The notes under the pieces were generated by a model, which searched no databases, was not told where the DNA came from, and saw only the letters and a list, made by a program, of their open reading frames with translations. The translations under genes and the position numbers were made by a program. Shown piece by piece: positions 43,892 through 52,628 of a stretch of 64,000 nucleotides of DNA (the first letter of the stretch is position 1; each line of letters opens with the position of its first letter). Source of the stretch: JBFMDN01 sp040753915 (GTDB lineage Bacteria; Desulfobacterota; Desulfomonilia; Desulfomonilales; Desulfomonilaceae); NCBI GenBank assembly GCA_040753915.1, contig JBFMDN010000013.1, forward strand, positions 1 through 64,000, in the 5' to 3' direction.

Positions 43892-45034
43892 TCAAGAGGA
43901 CGCCGTGATCGCTCCAGGGGGAATAGCCTTGCTCTTCTCTGGCGCGGAACACGGCCTGTCAATAAAATTCTTCAGGCGATCGCGTACAGTGACGTGAAAT
44001 CTCCGCAGGTTCTTGTAGAGCACAAGGTTCTCGTGTTGAAGTCGACCGAGCACAATGCTGGGGTGCCTAGATTGAGAACGAGCAAATGTCTTTATCGATT
44101 CTCCTGAGAAATATGGACGCTGACGGTCGACGAACCTACGATAAGGCCCTGGGGGAAGAAGCCAGTCGCGTGCCATCACATTGGCCGTGACCTCCTCGGA
44201 ATCCCTAGTTTCGTTTTCAAACCCCTGTTCGTCTACCCGCACCTGTTGGTGGCCGGCGAGAATGTGGGCAAGTTCATGTGCAAGGGTGAACCAGAAATTG
44301 TCAAGCCGGTTGTATCGAAGGGTCAACGCTACTATCGGGTTCGTCCCTGGGATCATCGCTCCATCAATGTAAGTCCGTGGAAGATGCGGGACGATCACGA
44401 AATGAATTCCCAAGTCCAGCAAGAAACCCGGGACTCTGTCAATCCGAGTTTCATCAACCGAGAGGTTCATCAAAGCTGGCAGGCTCCGTTCAAGCTTAGC
44501 GGCATTAAATTCGTTCACTCGTTGCGCCGCTGCCAAGTACTCGACCCGTCTGATCCAGGCAAGTTTGGCGTAGCATTCCGGCTCTTTTGAGTCGGAGTGA
44601 CGAAAATTGACAGCAAAGTCTGGTCGATCTTTCAGGCTCGATATCTGCAAGAACGACATCACTTCAGCCACCAGCTTTTCTGTGGAATCAGCCGGCTTTA
44701 TCCACCCGTGCCTGAGGAGCTCAGATACCGGAACGCGGCTATACAACTCGCTCCTCCTAGCTATTTGCTTCCGATCTTTTTGTTTCTCCGCCAAATGAAG
44801 CCTATAGTTGGTCTCCAGGTTCATCCAAAACTCAGGGGAAGTCCCAAGTGCTTCAGACAACTCCAGAGCGGTCTCCGGCGTGATCTGTTTCGTCCCCCTG
44901 ATGATTTCACTGATAGCCTGTTGCGGTCGTCCCATTATCGCGGCGAGATCTTTCTGAGTCCAATCACGCGCGGCGATCTCACGCTTCAAGATGGTGCCCG
45001 GTGATACAACCCTAGCGGGTCTGAGCCGTTCCAT
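43892..45034 (-). CDS. higA: HigA-type antitoxin fused to ImmA/IrrE-like Zn peptidase domain
   Basis: A 380-residue protein. The N-terminal Xre-type HTH (about 10-75: PGTILKREIAARDWTQKDLA, GRPQQAISEIIRGTKQITPE, TALELSEALGTSPEFWMNLE) is that of HigA antitoxins. The C-terminal half has a gluzincin motif FTLAHELAHILAGHQ and downstream EVTANVMARDWLLP, typical of COG2856/ImmA peptidases. Such fusions bind their operator and may be self-cleaved or act as metallo-regulators. The gene is 16 nt downstream of higB. Two matching palindromes upstream of higB are the likely operators. Confidence 0.88.
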   Translation of the reverse strand: MERLRPARVVSPGTILKREIAARDWTQKDLAAIMGRPQQAISEIIRGTKQITPETALELSEALGTSPEFWMNLETNYRLHLAEKQKDRKQIARRSELYSRVPVSELLRHGWIKPADSTEKLVAEVMSFLQISSLKDRPDFAVNFRHSDSKEPECYAKLAWIRRVEYLAAAQRVNEFNAAKLERSLPALMNLSVDETRIDRVPGFLLDLGIHFVIVPHLPRTYIDGAMIPGTNPIVALTLRYNRLDNFWFTLAHELAHILAGHQQVRVDEQGFENETRDSEEVTANVMARDWLLPPGPYRRFVDRQRPYFSGESIKTFARSQSRHPSIVLGRLQHENLVLYKNLRRFHVTVRDRLKNFIDRPCSAPEKSKAIPPGAITASS

Positions 45035-45050
45035 CTCGCCTCCTCTTTGG

Positions 45051-45352
45051 CTAGAGTCTGTAATGATTCTCTATATCTTCTATAGAGAGATACTTGCCTG
45101 TCCCGTCCGTTTGGAGCCTCACAATGAGCCGCCATTGCTTATTGAGCCTTAAAGAGTGTTGGCCCTTTCGGTCTCCTGACAGCTTCTCGAAATGCAGCGA
45201 TCTAAGTGCCCTGAAATCCCTTTCGTCCGCTGCTGCGGCGATATAGCTCATCACTGTGAAGAAGGCATCGACAACCTCAGGGGGGAATTTTTCACACCCT
45301 TTCTCGTCCGTGTACAGAGCCCTGAGTTTTTTCCCCTAAATCGGAATCTCAC
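45051..45352 (-). pseudogene. higB: HigB/RelE-family toxin with a -1 frameshift in an A6 tract
   Basis: The downstream frame gives KKLRALYTDEKGCEKFPPEV, then LRSLHFEKLSGDRKGQHSLR and LNKQWRLIVRL, the HigB (plasmid maintenance killer) pattern of ribosome-dependent mRNA interferases. This frame has no start and is closed by a TAG upstream. The next frame supplies GTG at 45352 with GGGAGGAAT upstream and reads VRFRFRGK, joining at the A6 tract (45332-45327); seven A residues would restore one frame. So either the toxin is inactivated, the base is a sequencing error, or expression needs slippage. HigA is intact. Confidence 0.75.
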
Positions 45353-45386
45353 CCATTCCTCCCAGGCAAAGAGCGGACACTCAAGA

Positions 45387-45403
45387 ATCACCCCTGGGGT
45401 GAA
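45387..45403. promoter_or_regulatory. palindromic operator 1 of higBA
   Basis: TCACCCCTGGGGTGA (45388-45402) is a perfect palindrome centred at 45395, 43 bp upstream of the higB GTG. It shares the pattern TCACCC-N3-GGGTGA with operator 2. Position over the expected promoter suggests repression by HigA. Confidence 0.65.
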
Positions 45404-45453
45404 CACTCCATGATTTCTTAATACGGCACCTCTAGCGAAATGTCAACAGCCAA

Positions 45454-45470
45454 TTCACCCTATGGGTGAA
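45454..45470. promoter_or_regulatory. palindromic operator 2 of higBA
   Basis: TTCACCCTATGGGTGAA is a perfect inverted repeat around TAT, centred at 45462, 67 bp from operator 1, between the leftward higBA and rightward hicBA modules. The shared half-site TCACCC indicates the same protein binds both, perhaps looping the promoter. Confidence 0.65.
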
Positions 45471-45642
45471 AACAATAGTATCTTCCGCAGACCGCTGCAC
45501 TGTGCCACGCGATCGCCCCCGAGGACCGAGATTGACCGAGTCTCAGCATGGTGGTAACGTACATAGGGGAAGTGGTATGCGCGCAGAAAAAAAAGGCCGG
45601 CATGTCGGGAGCCGATCGATCCAAGGAGGGTGAGAGCGCACA

Positions 45643-45834
45643 ATGGAGAAGAAGGTGACAATGGTCTATTGGAAAGGAGAGAAGTTCTGGCTGGGCAAGC
45701 TGCTGGAATATCCCGAAATCATGACCCAAGGGGAGACTCTGGAGGAGCTGGAAGACAATCTCAGGGACGCGTACCGGCTGATGATCATGGAGGAAGTCCC
45801 AGATTCTTATGAGCTGAAAGAAATTACTCTGTGA
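45643..45834 (+). CDS. hicB: HicB-like antitoxin (short)
   Basis: A 63-residue HicB-fold protein: MVYWKGEKFWLGKLLEYPEI, MTQGETLEELEDNLRDAYRL, MIMEE. No DNA-binding tail. ATG at 45643 is preceded by AAGGAGGGTGAG. It overlaps hicA by 4 nt. It differs from the copy at 22704 in most positions, so the modules are not recent duplicates. Confidence 0.82.
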   Translation: MEKKVTMVYWKGEKFWLGKLLEYPEIMTQGETLEELEDNLRDAYRLMIMEEVPDSYELKEITL

Positions 45835-46016
45835 AGCGAAACGAGCTCGTCCAGGAATTGACGCAATCTGGGTGCTTCCTTCGCCGCCATGGCTCCCGAC
45901 ACGACATCTACGTCAATCCGGCAACAGGACAAAGCCAACCGGTTCCAAGACATAGTGAAATAGATGATGCTCTAGCCAAGCACATCAAGAAATACCTTGG
46001 GCTAGAGCCGAAGTGA
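45831..46016 (+). CDS. hicA: HicA-like toxin
   Basis: A 61-residue HicA mRNA interferase of the short type: MKRNELVQELTQSGCFLRRH, GSRHDIYVNPATGQSQPVPR, HSEIDDALAKHIKKYLGL. The catalytic His lies in GSRHDIY. Start GTG overlapping the hicB stop. Frame intact. Confidence 0.83.
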   Translation: MKRNELVQELTQSGCFLRRHGSRHDIYVNPATGQSQPVPRHSEIDDALAKHIKKYLGLEPK

Positions 46017-46110
46017 CTCGCCGTCACACCTTGAATCGAGCACGCATCTGCTACTGCCTGAGGCTGACCCTATGCGCCAAGCCGCCCCCCTATGCTCAAG
46101 CGCCTACGGG

Positions 46111-46141
46111 ACCGATTTTTTGAAGCACCGGTAAAATCGGT
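46111..46141. repeat. inverted repeat after hicBA
   Basis: ACCGATTTT and AAAATCGGT form a 9-bp stem with a 13-nt loop between the convergent ends of hicA and the molybdoenzyme operon. There is no clear T-run after it on either strand, so a terminator role is only possible. Confidence 0.4.
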
Positions 46142-46241
46142 GATCGACGTGCCCTCGAAAGGTATCCAATTCCACTCAAGCACCTAGCAGAGTCTCTTGT
46201 CGGACCATAGGTCCGGGGTGGCGGGGTCCCTTTTCCGTAAT

Positions 46242-46721
46242 CTATGCCTCCTCTTCAGCTCCAACCGCCGCAGCCTCGACTGCTTCCACTATTTTCTTGT
46301 ACCCCGTACAACGACAGAGATTGGACGATACAGACCGGACGATCTCTTCTCTGGTTGGGGTCAAGCTCCTGTCCAAGAGGCCTTTAGCAGTCATGATCAT
46401 ACCGGGAGTGCAGAATCCACACTGAACAGCCCCCTTTTCCATAAAGCTCTGCTGAAGCGTGTGCAGCTTGGTCCCATCTGAGAGGCCCTCGATGGTGACC
46501 ACCTCGGCTCCGTCAAGCTCGGCTGTCAGCACTATGCACGACCGAGTGGGAATTCCGTCCAAAAGCACGGTGCAGCTTCCGCACGCACCCATGCCACAGC
46601 CCTCTTTGGCGCCGGTCAGGTCCATTCTATCTCTCAAGGTTTCAAGTAGGGTCTCGTACGGTCTGACTTCAAGAACCGAGGACTCTCCGTTCACCTGCAG
46701 TGCGACTTTGATTCTTTCCAT
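46242..46721 (-). CDS. xanthine-dehydrogenase-family [2Fe-2S] subunit
   Basis: A 159-residue small subunit of a molybdenum hydroxylase. Plant-type [2Fe-2S] motif GCGMGACGSCTVLLDG (about 41-56) and the second cluster CGFCTPGMIMTAKGLL (about 100-115) with NLCRCTGYKKIVEAVE (about 137-152). It moves electrons from the Mo site to FAD. It is the last gene of the operon; its ATG overlaps the stop of the FAD subunit. No signal peptide, so cytoplasmic. Confidence 0.93.
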   Translation of the reverse strand: MERIKVALQVNGESSVLEVRPYETLLETLRDRMDLTGAKEGCGMGACGSCTVLLDGIPTRSCIVLTAELDGAEVVTIEGLSDGTKLHTLQQSFMEKGAVQCGFCTPGMIMTAKGLLDRSLTPTREEIVRSVSSNLCRCTGYKKIVEAVEAAAVGAEEEA

Positions 46722-47665
46722 TACCTCACCTCTCCCAGCACCTTTTTCACAAGCCTTCGCGCCAGCACGGGAATCATGCGTTTCCTGTACGCGGGATCGA
46801 GCACTGCATTAGCGGCAAGCCTGAGTTGCCTGAGAACAGTCTCAATTGCTTCTTCAATGGATTCCTGAAAGGGTTGAGTTACTCCGGCTACGTATGGCCT
46901 CGCTCCCACTGCTCCAACTGCAAGCTTCCCTGTGCCGTCAACAACGGAAAAGGCCAAACCCAGGAGGGGATAGTCAATGGATCCGCGGAGACGCAACTTT
47001 TCGTAACCTCCGGCGCTCCTCCTCTTGGGAACGAGGATCGCGGTAAGTATCTCTCCCTCATGCAGCGTGAAAGGGTTTTGTGCCGTCCCGCCATAGAGGT
47101 CCTCCAGGGGAAGACGGCGTGTCCCGTCGGGGCCAGCAAGCTCAATCAGAGCGGACAGAGTGCAAAGCGCCATTGCATTGTCGCTGCAGTAGTTAGCGAA
47201 ACACGCCCTAGCCCCCGGGACTGCATTGCAGCTCTCGCCACCCATTTTCAGGCAGAAGCCCTTGGATTTGCGCCAGAATTCCGATTGGTTGTAGAAGAGG
47301 CATCGGGTGTCCTGGAGGAGATTTCCGCCAATGGTGCCTCGCATCTGAAGGGTTTCACACGAGGTTGCCTGCAGCGAAGCTTTCAGCGCAGGGAAGAAAC
47401 TTGCCACAAGCTCGTTTTGACTAAGGTTGAATATGCGCACGAGGGCCCCGATTCTAACCCATTCACCCTGATCGTCTGTTTCCGTGAGCGTGCGAATGCG
47501 TTTGAGATCGATCACAGCTCGCGGTCGTTGAAGTCCGAGCTTCAGGCGCGGAATCAGGTCCGTACCACCACTGAGGTACACGGCCTTGCCTTGAAACTCC
47601 TGATAGAGGCTGATAGCTTCCTGGACATCGCTAGGGCTTCTATAGTAAAATTTCGAGCTTATCAT
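46721..47665 (-). CDS. xanthine-dehydrogenase-family FAD subunit with Cys-rich insert (HcrB-like)
   Basis: A 314-residue CoxM/HcrB-type FAD subunit: YLSGGTDLIPRLKLGLQRP near 31-49 and RGTIGGNLLQDTRC near 109-122. After GGN it has an insert CLFYNQSEFWRKSKGFCLKM, then SCNAVPGARACFANYCSDN; the Cys pattern matches the loop that carries an extra [4Fe-4S] in 4-hydroxybenzoyl-CoA reductase. This suggests the enzyme can accept low-potential electrons and run as a reductase. Overlaps both neighbours by a few bases. Confidence 0.88.
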   Translation of the reverse strand: MISSKFYYRSPSDVQEAISLYQEFQGKAVYLSGGTDLIPRLKLGLQRPRAVIDLKRIRTLTETDDQGEWVRIGALVRIFNLSQNELVASFFPALKASLQATSCETLQMRGTIGGNLLQDTRCLFYNQSEFWRKSKGFCLKMGGESCNAVPGARACFANYCSDNAMALCTLSALIELAGPDGTRRLPLEDLYGGTAQNPFTLHEGEILTAILVPKRRSAGGYEKLRLRGSIDYPLLGLAFSVVDGTGKLAVGAVGARPYVAGVTQPFQESIEEAIETVLRQLRLAANAVLDPAYRKRMIPVLARRLVKKVLGEVR

Positions 47666-49944
47666 GATTCACCCCCTGTTTTTGCGATGTCCATGGCTTT
47701 CATGACTCGATCCGGAGTGAGGGGAAGCTCGTTGAGGGGCACGCCCAGAGCGTTGTTCGCAGCACAGACCACTGCGCTGTACGCATTCATTCTCGTCGTC
47801 AGTCCGCCTTCCTTCGCCCCGAATGGGCCCTCAGGGTCGTTGGATCGTACAATCACGGTCTGGATTTCAGGCATGTCACACGCGAGCGGCATCTTGTACT
47901 CGAGAAGATTCGGGTTCAAGAGATGCCCACCGGCCCATCGGGTCTCTTCCATGAGCACTGCCACGCCCGCTTGCTGCACTGCACCTTCTATCTGACCCTC
48001 CACTGCCATGGGATTGATGGGGTTGCCACAGTCGTGAGCCGAGCAGAAGTGGGGTAATGCGATGCTGCCGGTTTCCATGTCGACGCTCACCTCAGCCACG
48101 GAGCAGCCGAAAGAGAAGGTTCCCGCCATTTGACCATAGGGTCGCTTGACCCATTCTCGCTGGAGATCGATTTTCGGCATGTAAGCTCCATTGCCCGAGA
48201 TGGGCTTGCCTTGAAAAAACGCTTCCCTCACTACCCACCGCATGGGCATCGTTTTCTTGGGATCGGTTTTGGAGATCACCATGCGATCCTTCAGGTCAAG
48301 ATCTTCCACAGGATGTTTCAGTTTGGTGGCGGCAAGGGTCAGTATCTGATTCTTCGCGTCTTCACAGGCCCGTTTCACTGCATTCCCTCCGACGAAGGTT
48401 GCAGCCTGCGAATAGGCCCCAGGATCGAGGTTGGTCACTTCAGTATCCGCATTCACGAGATTGATGTCCTCCATCGGTATGCCGAGCACCTCGGAAGCAA
48501 TCTGAACTACCATGGACTCATTGCCCATCCCTGTATCCACAACCCCGGTGACGAGAGTGACCTGGCCGTCATCGTTTATCTTTACGGAACAGGTGGATCC
48601 TGACCTGAATCCCATGGGAAATCCGCACATGATTGCAACGCATCCGACGCCAATGCCCTTTCCTTTAGGCAATCTCGACCACTTGTCTTTCCACTGGGCG
48701 ACAGAAGTCGCCTTTGTAAGCGGTTCCTCCAGACCGCCGCTGATGATCAACGATTTCGTCGCGGTCTCTTCTCCCACTTTGAGCCCATTCTTGAGTCTAA
48801 TCTCCACGGGATCTATTCCAAGCTCTCGGGCGAGCAGGTCCAACTGCATTTCGTTGCCCGCGAGAAAGGCCCTGCCGTGGCATCCGTACATTCCTCGAAT
48901 TCCCTTGTTGGTGAAAACCCTATACCCGTCGTACCTCACATTGGGGAAACGGTATGTTTCCTCATACACATAGTACGGAATGGATGTGGCTATAGGGCCG
49001 GTGCTGCTATATGCGCCACCGTCGTAAACGACCTTGAGCTCTTTGGCAATGACCGTCCCATCCCGTCTGACGCCGGTTCGTATCGTTGCCTTCATGTCAT
49101 GCACTTGTCTCGTACAAGTCGCGTTTTCTTCTCGCGTTAGTGCCAGACGCACCGGTCTCCCTGTTCTTATGGAGAGGAGCGAGGCCACAAAATCGCCAGG
49201 GGATACCTCCGATCTGGACCCGAAATGTCCGCCTACACAGATTCTTCTCACACGGACCCTGTTCAAAGGCATGTTGAGGAGATTGGCCAAAGCCTTGGCC
49301 CGCACATGCGGTCCGGCATTGGGCATCCACAGATCAAGGTACCCGTTGCTGTAGCTCGCCACGACTGCATAGGGCTCCAGCGTCGAATAGGCTTCTCCCG
49401 CGGCTTGGAATGTATCTTCCCGGACGAGGTAGGCTTCTCCAAAGGCTTTGTCAACGTCACCAACCTCTATGTGAACATGAATGTTAATGTTGTTGGGGAA
49501 CGCATGGTGAATAAGTGGTGCCCCCTCATTCATCGCTTCCTCTGGGGTGAATACGGCCGGCAGCGGATCGTATTCAACCTCGATAAGGTCCAAGGCCTCC
49601 AGTGCTGTTTCTTCGTCTACAGCCGCCACCCCGGCCACGTCTTCCCCGATGTACCTGACCTTGTCAGGGGCGAGCATCGGATGGTCTTGGGTGTATTTGA
49701 ATACGCCCCACTTCACACCGAACCCATCAGAAGCTGTCACCACAGCATGAACTCCAGGTAGTCGCAGGGCCTTGCTGGTATCAATCCTGAGGATGTTTGC
49801 GTGGGCATGTGGACTTCGTAAGACCTTCGCGTGCAGCATTCTCGGAAGTTTGAGATCGGCAGTGTAGAGCGCCCGTCCAGTTACTTTGGCAAGGCTGTCG
49901 GTCCTCCTCACTCTCTTACCTACAACCCCGTATTCCTCGCGCAT
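47662..49944 (-). CDS. xanthine-dehydrogenase-family Mo-binding catalytic subunit
   Basis: A 760-residue molybdopterin-cytosine-dinucleotide subunit. Motifs: VGKRVRRTDSLAKVTGRALY at the N-terminus, GGHFGSRSEVSPGDFVASLL, GIRGMYGCHGRAFLAGNEMQ, VVDTGMGNESMVVQIASEVL, and near the C-terminus GPFGAKEGGLTTRMN, where most relatives read GAKGxGE with the catalytic Glu; here the loop is one residue shorter. ATG at 49944 is chosen because GAGAGGGGAT precedes it. Substrate unknown; the HcrB-like partner hints at an aromatic or CoA-linked compound. Confidence 0.9.
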   Translation of the reverse strand: MREEYGVVGKRVRRTDSLAKVTGRALYTADLKLPRMLHAKVLRSPHAHANILRIDTSKALRLPGVHAVVTASDGFGVKWGVFKYTQDHPMLAPDKVRYIGEDVAGVAAVDEETALEALDLIEVEYDPLPAVFTPEEAMNEGAPLIHHAFPNNINIHVHIEVGDVDKAFGEAYLVREDTFQAAGEAYSTLEPYAVVASYSNGYLDLWMPNAGPHVRAKALANLLNMPLNRVRVRRICVGGHFGSRSEVSPGDFVASLLSIRTGRPVRLALTREENATCTRQVHDMKATIRTGVRRDGTVIAKELKVVYDGGAYSSTGPIATSIPYYVYEETYRFPNVRYDGYRVFTNKGIRGMYGCHGRAFLAGNEMQLDLLARELGIDPVEIRLKNGLKVGEETATKSLIISGGLEEPLTKATSVAQWKDKWSRLPKGKGIGVGCVAIMCGFPMGFRSGSTCSVKINDDGQVTLVTGVVDTGMGNESMVVQIASEVLGIPMEDINLVNADTEVTNLDPGAYSQAATFVGGNAVKRACEDAKNQILTLAATKLKHPVEDLDLKDRMVISKTDPKKTMPMRWVVREAFFQGKPISGNGAYMPKIDLQREWVKRPYGQMAGTFSFGCSVAEVSVDMETGSIALPHFCSAHDCGNPINPMAVEGQIEGAVQQAGVAVLMEETRWAGGHLLNPNLLEYKMPLACDMPEIQTVIVRSNDPEGPFGAKEGGLTTRMNAYSAVVCAANNALGVPLNELPLTPDRVMKAMDIAKTGGES

Positions 49945-49966
49945 CGTGGTATCCCCTCTCACGAGT

Positions 49967-50599
49967 TTACAGAATCCGAAATTGACCATTGACGTTAGGT
50001 CTCATGTTCACAACCGAAAGCTGAAATGATTCTCCGTCGAATTCAATGATGTTCAAGCATCCGTAGTCCTGCCCGAGGCGAAAGACGTTGTCTAACGGTG
50101 CCTCGAGGAGGTGGCAAAGAATCACCCTGTTGACTCCTCCATGGGCCACGACCATGATGTCTCCTTCGGCTTCGTATACGATCCGATCGAACGCTGGAAT
50201 GACCCTCTCTTTCAAATCCTCGAAGCTTTCGCCTCCCGGCGGCCTGTACGTGGCGAGGTGGGTTCCTCTCTCCAACCATGCATCCGGAAACCGCCGAGCG
50301 ACCTCTGCAACGGGGAGTCCCTCCCAATCTCCAAGCCGAATTTCCCGGAACGCAGGCATGGGCTCAACCGGCTGCTTGCGTGTGCCGGCTATGATTTCTG
50401 CGGTCCGTACGCATCGGTCAAGGTCGCTGCAACAGATTCTTGACAGGTCTACCTCATCGAAAAGGCCGTTCCACCTGTGGGCCTGTCTGAGTCCCTCTTC
50501 TGTCAAAGGGGTATTTCTTTGGCCCACAAGACAATTTTCAGACCGTATTTCACCATGCCGTAGCAAGTAGACTCTGAATTTCTGATCCACCGTCTTCAT
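49967..50599 (-). CDS. histidine phosphatase family protein (CobC/GpmB-like)
   Basis: A 210-residue phosphatase with the catalytic RHG near the N-terminus (VYLLRHGEIRSENCLVGQRN), ICCSDLDRCVRTAEIIAG, and the second catalytic His in IMVVAHGGVNRVILCHLLE. Members act as alpha-ribazole phosphatase, phosphoglycerate mutase or on small phosphates; I cannot choose. Its start overlaps the end of the MocA-HD gene by 50 nt, and the Mo subunit follows after 22 nt, so a role in cofactor or substrate processing for the molybdoenzyme is suggested. Confidence 0.85.
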   Translation of the reverse strand: MKTVDQKFRVYLLRHGEIRSENCLVGQRNTPLTEEGLRQAHRWNGLFDEVDLSRICCSDLDRCVRTAEIIAGTRKQPVEPMPAFREIRLGDWEGLPVAEVARRFPDAWLERGTHLATYRPPGGESFEDLKERVIPAFDRIVYEAEGDIMVVAHGGVNRVILCHLLEAPLDNVFRLGQDYGCLNIIEFDGESFQLSVVNMRPNVNGQFRIL

Positions 50600-51785
50600 C
50601 CCTATGCACCGTCAAAGTGGATTCCAAAGACAGGCCGAGAATGGCCTCGCATCGGCGCCGTATCATCTCCGCTCTATCGAATCGATCCAGCAGGGAGCGG
50701 TACGCTACGGGATCGTCACGGCACTTTTGGACTGCCTTTTCGAACCGATCACGTAAAGATGTGACGACGCATCCCTGAACTACCTTGTCTGCCAGATACA
50801 CCACTTCCCGTTCGTCAACCGGATCCCTATCTCCAACGGATATATTGGTGTGTGCCGCTACAACATCTGCGACAGCAGAGAATCCCATTTTGGAAATCAT
50901 TTCGGCCCCAACGACCGCGTGGTCCGGCTTCCCCTTGGCAATGTCGTGCAGCATTGCTGCAGCAAGTATGAGCTCCATATCGAGCCGCACACCGTGCTGG
51001 ATTAGCGCCGACGCCAAACGAAGCGCCACGCCGGCCACGACCTTTGAATGTTGAAGCGTTTCTGGGTGCACTCGAAACTTGTGCAGCAACAACGCATTGA
51101 GCTCTCGGGGTGTGGGAACATCGTATCGGCGGAATCGTTCAAGAAGCACTTCGTAGTCAGCCGGGGTGTCGAGATCGAACAGGATCATCTCATCCGCCAC
51201 GTGTATGTGAGCGATCTCGTTCGCGTGGTTACTAAAAACAGCCCGAAGTCCGCCATCCCCCGAATACGCGAGAATCTCGTTTCTGTAGCACGCACTCACT
51301 AGGGGAGGGTGCCCCTTTTTCCCGAGAAATGCGGGGAGCACAATCTTGCTCTTGTTGCGCCGAAAATATTCAAGGAGCTCCACAACGGTCTGTGGGCGAA
51401 CGAGGGGTATATCTGCCGGCAGCACGAAGAACGCGTCAGAAGCTGGGCTCAGTGCATTGACTCCTGCCTGGATCGATGAAAACATGCCGAGCTCAAACTG
51501 CCGGTTCAGAACAACCCGGGCTTTGCACGACTGAGCGATCGGAATAGTCTGATCCGCAGCGTGACCCACGACGACGATCACATCTTCGATGCCCACGTCC
51601 CGAAAGAGCAGTACGACGCGCTCCAGGACGGTTTTGTCTCCCACCCTGAGGGTAGGCTTCAGGACTCCCATACGTCTGGAATAGCCGGCTGCGAGAACAA
51701 GGGCAGATACCTTATTGCTATGCGGAGTCGCATTCTCCGAATGCGGCCCTTTTTCACTGCCATGATTCTCGCGTTGGCTGCTCAT
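50550..51785 (-). CDS. MocA-like nucleotidyltransferase fused to HD phosphohydrolase
   Basis: A 411-residue two-domain protein. Residues about 25-220 form a MobA/MocA NTP-transferase (SALVLAAGYSRRMGVLKPTL, VLPADIPLVRPQTVVELLEY, KGHPPLVSACY), which adds CMP to molybdopterin to give MCD, the cofactor of the xanthine dehydrogenase family. Residues about 250-400 form an HD domain (AAAMLHDIAKGKPDHAVVGA, HTNISVGDRDPVDEREVVYL). ATG at 51785 is chosen because GGAGAT precedes it. The HD role is unknown. Position just upstream of the enzyme genes supports MCD supply. Confidence 0.88.
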   Translation of the reverse strand: MSSQRENHGSEKGPHSENATPHSNKVSALVLAAGYSRRMGVLKPTLRVGDKTVLERVVLLFRDVGIEDVIVVVGHAADQTIPIAQSCKARVVLNRQFELGMFSSIQAGVNALSPASDAFFVLPADIPLVRPQTVVELLEYFRRNKSKIVLPAFLGKKGHPPLVSACYRNEILAYSGDGGLRAVFSNHANEIAHIHVADEMILFDLDTPADYEVLLERFRRYDVPTPRELNALLLHKFRVHPETLQHSKVVAGVALRLASALIQHGVRLDMELILAAAMLHDIAKGKPDHAVVGAEMISKMGFSAVADVVAAHTNISVGDRDPVDEREVVYLADKVVQGCVVTSLRDRFEKAVQKCRDDPVAYRSLLDRFDRAEMIRRRCEAILGLSLESTLTVHRDEDGGSEIQSLLATAW

Positions 51786-51872
51786 TCTCACGTGATCTCC
51801 TTCAAACCGAGATCGGGCTATAGTATTCCACTTCGGGGAGATCGTGCCATTGAAAAAGCAACGCTGTATCAA

Positions 51873-52628
51873 TCATGCGGTCCGGGCTTCTTGTTCCGCA
51901 TCCTTTTCCTTGTGGGCCAATGTGATGGCGTTAATAGGACACACATCCCGGCAATCTCCACAGTTTGTACAGTTGATTTCCGCAGGCCGCGTCTCGGCAA
52001 AACAGGATCTTCGGCAGGAATCGCATTCATTGCAAGCAGATGTCTTGAGATATCTCAGGAACGAGATCCGGCTCAACAGCTCCAACAGCCCACCGGTAGG
52101 ACACAGGTATCGGCACCAGAAGTGTGGAATAATCAGGGCGAAGGACAGACCGCCGATGATGAATCCTGTTCTCCAGAGCCAAAGCTGATCAGCATGTTCG
52201 AAAGTCAAGGAGACTGAGCTCAGGAATTCGCCTGTCCTAATTGGTATCGCCCATCTGGGATTGTTCAGCAGAAAGAACACGACCAAGCTTGCGACTACCA
52301 CGGGATACTTGCTGATCGATTCAACGGAGTTTCTGACCTTTCCTTTGAACAGGGCAATCTTTCCGAGAAGCTCTGAAACGAGACCACCAGGGCAGGCCCA
52401 ACCACAAAAGGCTCGCCCAAAAATGAGGCCCGATACGAGCAGGCCGACCCATACCGGTATCCAAAGGTCTCGGCCCGGGCACTGGAGCACTGGGCAATTC
52501 CCGCAGCTTACATACGGAACGGCGAAGGGACAGCGAAAAACCCCGTAGAAGGAAAACTCACCCAGAATTACCAGGAAGCCCAGTTGAGAAACTCTCCTTT
52601 TCCAATTGCCTACCGGTGTTTCACGCAT
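51873..52628 (-). CDS. NapH-like membrane polyferredoxin
   Basis: A 251-residue membrane protein with about four TM helices and cytoplasmic cluster motifs. After the first helix come CGNCPVLQCPGRD and FCGWACPGG; the paired CRYLCPTGG follows a later helix; the C-terminus has CNECDSCRRSC and CTNCGDCRDVCPINA for two [4Fe-4S]. The layout is that of NapH/NosR/CcoG-type quinol-to-ferredoxin carriers. It overlaps the binding-protein gene by 8 nt, so they are coupled. It may feed electrons between the quinone pool and this system. Confidence 0.87.
   Translation of the reverse strand: MRETPVGNWKRRVSQLGFLVILGEFSFYGVFRCPFAVPYVSCGNCPVLQCPGRDLWIPVWVGLLVSGLIFGRAFCGWACPGGLVSELLGKIALFKGKVRNSVESISKYPVVVASLVVFFLLNNPRWAIPIRTGEFLSSVSLTFEHADQLWLWRTGFIIGGLSFALIIPHFWCRYLCPTGGLLELLSRISFLRYLKTSACNECDSCRRSCFAETRPAEINCTNCGDCRDVCPINAITLAHKEKDAEQEARTA

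Noticed and set aside
46111..46141. Intrinsic terminator
   Set aside because: The stem is AT-rich and neither strand has a T-run after it, so only an inverted repeat is reported.
46826..47995. 389-codon plus frame
   Set aside because: Antisense to the FAD and Mo subunit genes, both with clear motifs.
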